Shown here piece by piece: positions 33,437 to 40,531 of a stretch of 64,000 bases of DNA. The notes under the pieces were generated by a model, which had not been told where the DNA came from, made no database searches, and was given only the letters and a program-made list of their open reading frames with translations. Origin of the DNA: CAVTWJ01 sp963849485 (GTDB lineage: Bacteria; Oederibacteriota; Muellerivitia; Muellerivitales; Muellerivitaceae). The position numbers and the translations under genes were made by a program. Location of the stretch: positions 28,437-92,436 of the forward strand of contig CAWKIF010000020.1 of the NCBI GenBank assembly GCA_963849485.1. The letters are read 5' to 3'. How positions within the stretch are numbered: the first letter of the stretch is position 1; each line of letters opens with the position of its first letter.

Positions 33437-33548
33437 TAACAACAACTTACGAGCTGATTACAATCAACATTCATTTTGGACATCAAACCTCTATAACCTT
33501 TGAAGAATTTAAATTCCTAGAGTAAAAGACAAATCTTTTTCTTGTGAC

Positions 33549-33566
33549 TTATGAGACTTGTCATAA
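33549..33566. promoter_or_regulatory. Crp/Fnr-type site g (TTATGAG-ACTT-GTCATAA)
   Basis: One-mismatch 7+7 palindrome upstream of the radical SAM gene; TAAATT (33587-33592) lies at exact class-II distance on the plus strand. Together with site f it gives each of the two divergent genes its own activator site. Confidence 0.7.
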
Positions 33567-33684
33567 ATTCTATCATCATGCATCAGTAAATTTTAACCAC
33601 ATCAAAAACCATGCGGTTATTCCGCTATGTTAATTGGTTTCTATCCTTAAAAATGACTAAAAATAGGCAATTCAAGGGGAACAA

Positions 33685-34791
33685 GTGGATCATTTAAAAT
33701 CTTCGGGTTTGGGCTCCCAACCCAATCACCGCTATTCGGACAAACCTTTTATTTCCATCTGGGAAGCGACCCGAGCTTGTGACTTGGCATGTGTTCATTG
33801 CCGGGCCAGCGCCGAGCCGAAGCCCTACCCCGACGAATTGAATACCGATCAGGCTCTGGACCTTATTCGTCAAATCTCCGATTGGAAGGTTCCGCTTTTC
33901 GTCATCACCGGGGGAGATCCCTTGAAAAGGGAGGATCTCCCGACCTTGATTAAAGAATGCCACAAATACCAATTAACCTTCGCCCTCGCCCCCTCCGTCA
34001 CCCCATTACTGACCTTGGAAAGGTTAAAAGAGCTCCTGAGTTGCGGCTTAAACCGCCTTTCGATCTCTATTGACGGCTCCGACGCGTCAACCCATGACAC
34101 CTTTCGGGGTATTCCGGGTACGTTTGCCCGCTGCCTGGAGGTTCTGCAATGGACCAAGGATCTTGGCCTCAAGCTCCAAGTGAACACCACCGTTTCGCGG
34201 CATAACCATCTTCAAATTTGGGAGATCGCCCGTTTGATGAAAGATTTCAATATCGAGCGATGGTCCGTTTTTTTTCTGGTTCCCACCGGGAGAGCCGATA
34301 AAAAGCAAGCCTTGTCGGCGGGGGAATCCGAAGTGGTATTGAATCAGCTTTTTGACATTTTAAAAGAAGGTTGGTTTGACATAAAAACCACCGAGGCCCA
34401 TCACTTCCGCCGAATCATTTTGCAGCGTTCCGGGATCAAGCCGCAGGACCTGCAACAGGCCATGAAGAACAGTCCGCAACCGGGTTTGATCCGGGCTGCT
34501 TTAGGAGTAAATGATGGTAGGGGATTTGTATTCATTTCCCATACAGGTGATATTTGTCCAAGCGGCTTTTTACCCATTCCCGGTGGGAACATCAAAAAGG
34601 AACGATTGGCGGAGGTTTACCAAAATAACGACATGTTCAAGTTGCTAAGGGACTCGGATGCTTTAAAGGGTAAATGCGGGCACTGCGAATATCGCTACCA
34701 CTGCGGGGGTTCGAGAGCGAGAGCCTTCGCTTTATCGGGGGACATGATGGCTGCGGATCCCTTTTGCTCCTTCCAACCCACCGAGTCCTAG
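33685..34791 (+). CDS. Radical SAM/SPASM protein, haem-synthesis-like (AhbD/NirJ relatives)
   Basis: 368 residues. The N-terminus has the radical SAM cluster motif C-x3-C-x2-C in EATRACDLACVHCRA, then the SAM-binding GGDPLKR and the barrel strand LSISIDGSDASTHD. The C-terminal SPASM-type region has CPSGF, CGHCEYRYHCGG and a last Cys near the end for an auxiliary Fe-S cluster. The family opening (PFISIWEATRACDL) is shared by haem d1/alternative haem pathway enzymes and by peptide-modifying relatives; which applies is open, and no precursor peptide gene is seen nearby. Control by site g fits a low-oxygen or nitrogen-oxide role. Confidence 0.88.
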   Translation: MDHLKSSGLGSQPNHRYSDKPFISIWEATRACDLACVHCRASAEPKPYPDELNTDQALDLIRQISDWKVPLFVITGGDPLKREDLPTLIKECHKYQLTFALAPSVTPLLTLERLKELLSCGLNRLSISIDGSDASTHDTFRGIPGTFARCLEVLQWTKDLGLKLQVNTTVSRHNHLQIWEIARLMKDFNIERWSVFFLVPTGRADKKQALSAGESEVVLNQLFDILKEGWFDIKTTEAHHFRRIILQRSGIKPQDLQQAMKNSPQPGLIRAALGVNDGRGFVFISHTGDICPSGFLPIPGGNIKKERLAEVYQNNDMFKLLRDSDALKGKCGHCEYRYHCGGSRARAFALSGDMMAADPFCSFQPTES

Positions 34792-34837
34792 GATGAACCC
34801 ACGGGTCCCATTCTCTCGGTTTCCAAAAGAAGCCGCC

Positions 34838-34878
34838 TAAAATAAAAAACCCCAGGTAGGGGAGCCACCCAGGGTTTT
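34838..34878 (-). terminator. Rho-independent terminator, minus strand
   Basis: Stem 34846-34857 with 34867-34878, two G-U pairs and a 9-base loop, followed on the minus strand by a T6-A-T4 run. It would end a minus-strand transcript coming from the candidate RNA or from the DUF2934 gene. The plus-strand side has only T4, but it may also slow the radical SAM transcript. Confidence 0.75.
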
Positions 34879-34958
34879 GGAGGAGGTTCTTTTCTTACCA
34901 CGCCGGGTTTGACCCCGTTGACACCTCATTGGTGCCATTTCAAGAACCACCTGCCAAT
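34846..34958 (-). ncRNA. Candidate small structured RNA in a gene-free gap
   Basis: The 295-bp gap between the radical SAM gene and the DUF2934 gene contains, on the minus strand, a TATATT -10-like box (34963-34968), then about 110 bases with nested pairing: a long-range stem (AGGTGGTTCTT with AAGAACCTCCT around an inner hairpin region with GGGGTCAAACCC) and the terminator hairpin at the end. No open reading frame fits. No known RNA family is recognised. This is inference from layout. Confidence 0.35.
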
Positions 34959-35086
34959 CGTGAATATACGACTCCGAACCGCTTGGAAATATGATTTAAA
35001 TCAGTTAAACAAACATATTACCTTCGTTTGACCCCCAGAAAATCTTACTAATTGCTCCCGAGACGACCTGTTTAATTTTGCCATTG

Positions 35087-35257
35087 CTATTTTGAATTTA
35101 ATTCTTTCTCTGCCGCAAGCCAATCGATTTCCGGGTCGTCTTTCGGACATCCCCTCTCCAGCCATTTATAGTAGGCCAATGTCTCAATTTCTTCACGGGT
35201 CACGATTTTTTTTGAACGCCGCGTTTTTACCCCATTCGTCGTCTTTTTTCTCGGCAT
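35087..35257 (-). CDS. Small DUF2934 protein
   Basis: 56 residues from MPRKKTTNG, chosen because AAGGAG lies 7 bases upstream. A very basic N-terminus (KKTTNGVKTRRSKK) is followed by the DUF2934 signature: REEIETLAYYKWLERGCPKDDPEIDWLAAEKEL (quoted in part: IETLAYYKWLERG). Proteins with this domain are small and of unknown role in many environmental bacteria; the charged tail may bind nucleic acid. It has its own transcript; the region upstream to the HtrA-like gene (35279-35500) contains no other gene that I can see. Confidence 0.8.
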   Translation of the reverse strand: MPRKKTTNGVKTRRSKKIVTREEIETLAYYKWLERGCPKDDPEIDWLAAEKELNSK

Positions 35258-35500
35258 AGATGTCTCCTTACGTCTCACCCTAATATATCGATCAAATATA
35301 ACTTTGACGACCCAGTAATCCTATTACCCGCCTCAGTTATAAACTACCCCAGCCGAAGGGGTTCTAGTCCCCCTACTTCCCTCTACTTATTGTGGTCGGC
35401 CAATATTTAAATGCTTGATCCGGGTTCTATAAGGGGTTGGAAACCATTTTTGCAGAGTTATGTCTTGAATCTTGGACGCCTCTTTCCCATTGATTAACCA

Positions 35501-36543
35501 ATGAAAAATGTAACCTCCATCATCAATTCACAATTGAAATCTTCCCACGCCGGAGACTCAATCCAACCCAATCGATTGTCCAAAAAAGATAGTTTATCCG
35601 ACGAGGAATTGCTGGACGCTTATTCCAGCGCGGTCATCAACGCTTCGGACAAGATTACACCTTCTGTTGTTCACCTGGATGTTATGCGGAAAGATCCATG
35701 GGGAACCCAAATGCAAAAATCAGGAAGCGGGTCCGGCTTTTTTTCACTCCCGATGGCTTCATTCTGACCAACAGCCACGTCATTCTCGGTTGCGATGAGA
35801 TTCAAGTCACGCTTTTAGACGGCCAAACCCACAAAGCCCGCTTGATTGGCGAGGACCCCGATTCGGACTTGGCCGTTTTGCGCGTGGACGCTTCCGATTT
35901 TAATCACGCTTTCTTGTCCGTTTCCCATCCCTTAAGAGTTGGACAGCTCGTTTTGGCGGTGGGAAGCCCCCTTGGTTTCCAAACTTCGGTGACCGCCGGG
36001 GTGGTTTCGGCCCTGGGTCGTTCCCTCAGGTCCCAATCGGGCAGGTTGATCGACAATGTGATTCAAACCGACGCCGCCTTAAATCCTGGAAATTCCGGCG
36101 GACCGCTGGTTAATTCCCGGGGCGAGGTGGTCGGCGTCAATACGGCGACCATCCCTTCGGCTCAAGGCCTATGTTTCGCCATCGGGATCGATACGGCTCA
36201 AAGGATAGCGGTTCAATTGATGAAAGATGGCAAGGTTCGAAGGGGTTATATCGGTATCGGCGGACAGAATATCGACCTGCCCCGCCCTTTCATACGGCAC
36301 TTCCATCTAGCAGGAAATCGGGGTGTATTCATCGTGTCAGTAGAAGAAAACAGTCCCGCTCAACAGGTCCAATTGCGCGAAGGGGATATCATCGTGGGTT
36401 TCGAAGGACAAAAAATAGAAAATATGGATGGTCTACACCGGTTGTTGACGGAAAGTCCACTGGATCGCTCTATCAGTTTAAAAGTGATCCGAAAAACTGA
36501 AATAATTGATTTGAAAATCTTTCCGAAGGAATCATCAAAATAA
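35501..36543 (+). pseudogene. HtrA/DegP-like serine protease with PDZ domain, frameshifted in a T-run
   Basis: The frame from 35501 (DKITPSVVHLDVMRKDPWG, GSGSGFF) and the frame ending at 36543 (FTPDGFILTNSHVILG onward) join if one T is added to the run at 35739-35745, giving GSGSGFFFTPDGF and a protein of about 347 residues. The catalytic triad is complete: His in TNSHVIL, Asp in DSDLAVLRV, Ser in NPGNSGGPL. A single PDZ domain follows (about 250-345). No signal peptide is seen at the N-terminus, so a cytoplasmic location is possible, unusual for HtrA. The break is in a homopolymer and may be a consensus error. Confidence 0.85.
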
Positions 36544-36575
36544 TCATTGGCTTTGAGGGAAGAACAAAAGGCAAA

Positions 36576-37022
36576 TTAGACGATGGGTACTTCCCTGGAG
36601 GACGCCACATCCCAACCAATATTGCTAACCTTGGTGTAGGATTCTTTGCGGGGTGATGGAGTTTTCTCCGTTTCAGCTGTCACCTTCTCATTGGATATAT
36701 CTTTTCCGACCAAGGCGATGGCTTCCAGAATAGGACCCATCTTGTGTCCCAAAGCGGTCAGGGCGTACTCCACAGTCGGGGGCGAAGTGGGCATGACCGT
36801 CCGGGTCAACACAGCTCTTTTTTCCAACTCCCGCAGGCGGGTCGTTAATACCTTTGCGGAAACCGAACCTAAATCACGCTTAAGATCCCCAAAACGGCGG
36901 GGTTCGGAGCGCAAATACCAGAGGATTTTAGGAGTCCAAGCCCCAGCCAGTAACTTTAAACTGGCCTCGAGGGGACAATCCAAGGGTGCAGGGCCGGATT
37001 TATTGGCTCGATGGCGAATCAT
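36576..37022 (-). CDS. HxlR-family transcription regulator
   Basis: 148 residues. The winged-helix core opens with CPLEASLKLLAGAWTPKILWYL, including the family's conserved Cys, and continues RFGDLKRDLGSVSAKVLTTRLRELE (helix-turn-helix) and YALTALGHKMGPIL. The last 40 residues are an extra tail rich in Lys, Glu and Ser. HxlR proteins often respond to thiol-reactive or redox stress. It is divergent from yceI; two TAGTAA-type direct repeats (37118-37142) lie between the genes and may be operators. Confidence 0.9.
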   Translation of the reverse strand: MIRHRANKSGPAPLDCPLEASLKLLAGAWTPKILWYLRSEPRRFGDLKRDLGSVSAKVLTTRLRELEKRAVLTRTVMPTSPPTVEYALTALGHKMGPILEAIALVGKDISNEKVTAETEKTPSPRKESYTKVSNIGWDVASSREVPIV

Positions 37023-37180
37023 GGGCTCCTTCCCTTGAAAAAAAGCTTAAAAACATCGAAAATACGATCCCTGACAAATATTAAACACTATCAGTTTCTC
37101 TCAGGAACCTACTTTCTTTTAGTAATGATTTTCTTATAGTAAAACTTCTTCGCTTTCAAATCAATCAAGGAGATAAAGAA

Positions 37181-37828
37181 ATGAAAAAGATGTTTTTTGC
37201 GGCTTTGGCGTTCAGTTTGTTGGCTTTCAGCCCACTCAAGGCGTCGGAATATGTCTTTGATAAGGCCCACTCCCATGTCGGGTTTTCCGTCTCCCATATC
37301 TTGGGAAAAGTTCCGGGCGAATTTAAGGATTATGATGGTGGATTCAACTTCGATCCGAAAAATCTGGATAAATCCAAGGTCAAAGTGACTATCCAAGTCG
37401 ACAGCATCAATACCGGAATCGATAAAAGGGATGGACATTTGAAATCACCCGACTTCTTCGATACTGGCAAGTTTCCCACCATAACCTTCGTCAGCAAAAA
37501 GGTAACTTCAGCGGGGAACCAGAAGTACTCGATCCAGGGTGACCTGACCATCCACGGGGTCTCCAAGGCCGTCACTTTGGATACGGAATACTTGGGCCAG
37601 GATGAAATGATGGGCACCCCCATTGTTGCCTTCTCGGCGACCACCAAGATCGACCGCCGTGATTTCGGCCTCGTCTGGGGCAAGGACAAGGTGACCTCGG
37701 GAGGGAACCTGATGGTCGGCAACGAGGTGACCATCCAGCTGGATATCACGGGAATGGATAAGGTGAAAGCCGCTGAAATGATGAAAAACGCGCCCCAGCC
37801 TAAGCCCACGGAAGCTGCTAAAAACTGA
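37181..37828 (+). CDS. yceI: YceI-family periplasmic lipid-binding protein
   Basis: 215 residues. A Sec signal peptide (MKKMFFAALAFSLLAFSPLKA) precedes the lipocalin-like YceI fold: YVFDKAHSHVGFSVSHILG, FDTGKFPTITFVSKKV, GDLTIHGVSKAVTL and RRDFGLVWG. Family members bind isoprenoid chains such as ubiquinone precursors in the periplasm. A strong ribosome site (AAGGAGA) and a near-perfect terminator right after the stop mark it as a single-gene unit, divergent from the HxlR regulator that may control it. Confidence 0.95.
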   Translation: MKKMFFAALAFSLLAFSPLKASEYVFDKAHSHVGFSVSHILGKVPGEFKDYDGGFNFDPKNLDKSKVKVTIQVDSINTGIDKRDGHLKSPDFFDTGKFPTITFVSKKVTSAGNQKYSIQGDLTIHGVSKAVTLDTEYLGQDEMMGTPIVAFSATTKIDRRDFGLVWGKDKVTSGGNLMVGNEVTIQLDITGMDKVKAAEMMKNAPQPKPTEAAKN

Positions 37829-37841
37829 TTTCTGTATTTCC

Positions 37842-37879
37842 AAGGCCGGGGTTTTCCACCCCGGCCTTTTTTATTTTTA
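37842..37879 (+). terminator. Rho-independent terminator of yceI
   Basis: A perfect 10-bp GC-rich stem (AAGGCCGGGG with CCCCGGCCTT), 7-base loop and a long T-rich tract (TTTTTTATTTTT), 13 bp after the stop codon. Confidence 0.95.
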
Positions 37880-37934
37880 ACCCCCGGCCCCTCCGCGGTT
37901 ACAATGAATGCGGGTGAGTGACAAAGGAGACGCC

Positions 37935-38150
37935 ATGTCCGTAATGGATTTCGAAGCCAACGACGAGGTCTTTAATCTTTTGACCCGTAAGGTGGGAACC
38001 GTCATTAACGTGAAGGAAATCGGATCCTCCCTCTCCCATTCAAAGAAGTACGTGAGAGTTTATATCAATGGCGACCTGCCCGATGAGATCTGGGCCGTGG
38101 ACGAGATCGCCCTATGGGTTCGTCCCAAAAAAATGATGCAGAATTCCTGA
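37935..38150 (+). CDS. Small hypothetical protein, 71 residues
   Basis: Not recognised. Start at MSVMDFEAND because AAAGGAGA stands 6 bases upstream; the frame extends 27 bases further without such a signal. The sequence predicts a small beta-barrel-like domain (DEVFNLLTRKVGTVINVKEI, KKYVRVYINGDLPDEIWAVD, IALWVRPK), as in short SH3-like or KOW-like domains. No cysteine or signal peptide. It ends 15 bp before the DUF2461 gene on the same strand, so the two may be co-transcribed. Confidence 0.65.
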   Translation: MSVMDFEANDEVFNLLTRKVGTVINVKEIGSSLSHSKKYVRVYINGDLPDEIWAVDEIALWVRPKKMMQNS

Positions 38151-38165
38151 CGGGACATTTGACCC

Positions 38166-38870
38166 TTGGCACCCGCAAAACCCGAACCCCGCGTCTATTT
38201 CGCGCCTTCCTTTTTCAAATTCCTCAAGGAACTCAAGACCCATAACAACCGCGCCTGGTTCCAGGACAATAAGGAACGCTACGAGAAGCTGATCCGAAAC
38301 CCGCTCTTGGATTTCATCGGCGACGTCGGGCCTTCCCTTCGCCGGATCAGCCCCCAGATCATCGCCGACAACAGCCCCTCCGGCGGGTCGATGTTCCGCA
38401 TTTACCGAGACACGCGCTTCTCCAAGGACAAGACGCCCTATAAGACCCATGCGGCTGCCCGTTTCCCCACCACGAGGGAAAAGGACGTTCACACTCCCGG
38501 ATACTACCTGCACCTGCAACCGGGCGAGATATTCAGCGGCGGCGGAATCTGGCGCCCCGAGGCCCCGGTGCTTTCCAAGATCCGGGACTCCATCGCCCAC
38601 GATCCCTCCAAATGGAAAACCGTCATGGCCGACCCGAAATTTAAAAAACATTGCCTGTTCGACGGAGAAAAACTGCAACGCCCCCCCAAGGGATACGACC
38701 CGGGGCACGAACTGATCGAATTCCTCAAGTACAAGGATTTCACCTTCTACACCCAGTTCGACGAAAAACAGGCGGGTTCCCTCCGGTTCCTCGAAGCGTT
38801 CGTTGAAAGCTGTGCAGCCGCCTCACCCATGATGAGGTTTCTTTCGGACGCGCTGAACCTCCCCTGGTAA
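38166..38870 (+). CDS. DUF2461 (TIGR02453-type) protein
   Basis: 234 residues, a full-length member. Signatures: FLKELKTHNNRAWFQDNKERYE at the N-terminus (in parts: NNRAWFQDNK), FRIYRDTRFSKDKTPYKTH in the middle and GYYLHLQPGEIFSGGGIW. The conserved Arg, Asp, Lys and Thr residues point to an enzyme or a nucleotide-binding protein, but the function is unknown. The start is a TTG; no ATG lies nearby in frame and no strong ribosome site is present, so translation may be coupled to the small gene just upstream. Confidence 0.85.
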   Translation: MAPAKPEPRVYFAPSFFKFLKELKTHNNRAWFQDNKERYEKLIRNPLLDFIGDVGPSLRRISPQIIADNSPSGGSMFRIYRDTRFSKDKTPYKTHAAARFPTTREKDVHTPGYYLHLQPGEIFSGGGIWRPEAPVLSKIRDSIAHDPSKWKTVMADPKFKKHCLFDGEKLQRPPKGYDPGHELIEFLKYKDFTFYTQFDEKQAGSLRFLEAFVESCAAASPMMRFLSDALNLPW

Positions 38871-38900
38871 TTCTTTTCTCCAACTTTTGATCGGATCCCC

Positions 38901-39899
38901 ATGGCCCCGCCTTCCCGGCTTCCCCAAGTCTTTCTCCAAAAGCTGAACCGGGTCATCCCTCCCACCTACTTAGATAAAACCCTAAAGTCTTTTACGCAGG
39001 AAAAACCCTGTACCTTCCGGGTGAACAGCTTGAAGATTTCCTCCCGGTCGTTGAAAGAAAAACTGGAACCGGAAGGGTTCAAGGTAGAAAACGTCCTTTG
39101 GTACAGGGACGCCTTTATCCTCCGAAAAGGGGCCCAGAAAGAACTGGAGAAATCACAGATGTACGAAAAAGGGGATATCTATGTCCAAGGCCTTTCCAGC
39201 ATGGTCCCCGCCCTGCTTCTGGATCCACAACCCGGGGAAAAGGTCTTGGATTTGGCGGCCGCCCCCGGCAGTAAAACCACCCAGCTCTCCGCCCTGATGA
39301 AGAACGAAGGGGTGGTCACCGCCAACGACGAGAACCCGATCCGGTTGGAGAAACTGAAAGCGAACCTGGACCGGCAGGGCATTAAGAACGTTGAACTTCT
39401 GCCTCCCGGCGATGGCGGCATGGTATGGAAAAACCGTTACGAAACCTTTGACCGGGTTCTATTGGATGCCCCCTGTAGCGCCGAGGGGCGGTTCCGGTCT
39501 GATATCCATTCCACTTACGGTTATTGGAAAGATGACACCAACCGGAAAATGGCCAAGCTTCAGCGGAGGCTCCTAAAATCGGCGGTCCTTTCCCTCAAGG
39601 TGGGAGGGATTCTGGTTTATTCCACTTGTACTTTTTCCCCTGAAGAAAACGAAGGAGTCCTTCAGTGGGCCTTGGAAACCTATGGAGATGCCCTGGCCGT
39701 TGAAAAAATCACCATCCCCCTACCCCCTTTCACTTCGGGTCTTCCTGGTTGGGAGGATTTGAATTTCAATCCCCAAGTGGTGCATTCTGTCCGCATCCTC
39801 CCTGGCCCCGATATCGAAGGATTTTTCGCTGTGAGGATAAGAAAAACCCGTAGCGTACCCACCCCTGAACCCTGGTCACCAACCAGGGTTCAAGACTAG
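38901..39899 (+). CDS. RNA (cytosine-C5)-methyltransferase, RsmB/RsmF/NOP2 family
   Basis: 332 residues. SAM-binding motif I is LDLAAAPGSKTTQLSALM; motif IV is LLDAPCSAEGRF with one catalytic Cys; motif VI is VYSTCTFSPEENEG with the other. The PUA/NusB-type N-terminal extensions are short, so the length suits rRNA methyltransferases of the YebU/RsmF or archaeal-like type. It methylates C5 of a cytosine in rRNA or tRNA; the site cannot be assigned. A hairpin spans its last codons and stop. Confidence 0.92.
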   Translation: MAPPSRLPQVFLQKLNRVIPPTYLDKTLKSFTQEKPCTFRVNSLKISSRSLKEKLEPEGFKVENVLWYRDAFILRKGAQKELEKSQMYEKGDIYVQGLSSMVPALLLDPQPGEKVLDLAAAPGSKTTQLSALMKNEGVVTANDENPIRLEKLKANLDRQGIKNVELLPPGDGGMVWKNRYETFDRVLLDAPCSAEGRFRSDIHSTYGYWKDDTNRKMAKLQRRLLKSAVLSLKVGGILVYSTCTFSPEENEGVLQWALETYGDALAVEKITIPLPPFTSGLPGWEDLNFNPQVVHSVRILPGPDIEGFFAVRIRKTRSVPTPEPWSPTRVQD

Positions 39900-39927
39900 G
39901 GTGTGCCGGTTCCATAATGGAACCGGC
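39866..39927. repeat. Two adjacent perfect hairpins at the end of the methyltransferase gene
   Basis: The first (39866-39876 with 39882-39892, 11 bp, loop CACCA) lies inside the last codons. The second (39905-39915 with 39917-39927, 11 bp) follows the stop. Neither has a T-run, so they look more like transcript-end protection or a small repeat pair than a terminator. Confidence 0.7.
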
Positions 39928-39972
39928 GACCTGAACCGTGGCCAGGTACTGAAATAAAAAAGGAGTCCCATC

Positions 39973-40422
39973 ATGAGGCGTGAATTAAGGTTCAAAACCC
40001 TTGACGATGCCAGGGCCGAACTGGCCCGGTTGGAAAAGGGGCATGTGGAAACCTTCGGCAACTGGTCTTATTTCCAAATCCTTTCCCATTGCGCCAAAGC
40101 CATGGAAGGTTCCATGAAAGGGGTCCGACGGGAGATGCCTTGGTGGAAAAGGCACATCTATGGACCGATCGGCTATTGGGATACGAAATTGAAAGGCTAT
40201 ATCCAGGCTGGGATCCAAGGCCTCAAGACCGAGCGCGTCGAGGGGGATGAAAAGGCCGCCCTCGACCAGTTGCGCAATGCGATGGAAGTTTTCGAGAAGC
40301 ACGAGGGCCCTTGGAGCGACCACCCCCGGTTGGGGACATTCGACAAGGAAAAATGGAGGCTGTTTCACGCCTTCCATATGGCCAATCACCTGGGATGGGC
40401 CCGGCCCAAAAGCACTTCTTAG
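39973..40422 (+). CDS. DUF1569 (DinB-like) protein
   Basis: 149 residues. The family pattern is visible: RRELRFKTLDDARAELARLE, NWSYFQILSHCAKAMEGSM with a conserved His, and near the C-terminus FHAFHMANHLGWARP with three His that could bind a metal as in DinB-fold proteins. Four-helix bundle expected. Role unknown; relatives are often thiol-dependent or damage-associated. A ribosome site (AAAGGAG) precedes the ATG. Same strand as the genes on both sides but spaced from them. Confidence 0.85.
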   Translation: MRRELRFKTLDDARAELARLEKGHVETFGNWSYFQILSHCAKAMEGSMKGVRREMPWWKRHIYGPIGYWDTKLKGYIQAGIQGLKTERVEGDEKAALDQLRNAMEVFEKHEGPWSDHPRLGTFDKEKWRLFHAFHMANHLGWARPKSTS

Positions 40423-40531
40423 TTTTCGTCATTTGAAATTTGAGCATAGTTATAAATCAACGAAGAAAAATGTCTATGTCTTCTTTTTAACTTGTTATCT
40501 TCAACAACAGCCATTGATATAGGAGCTTCCC

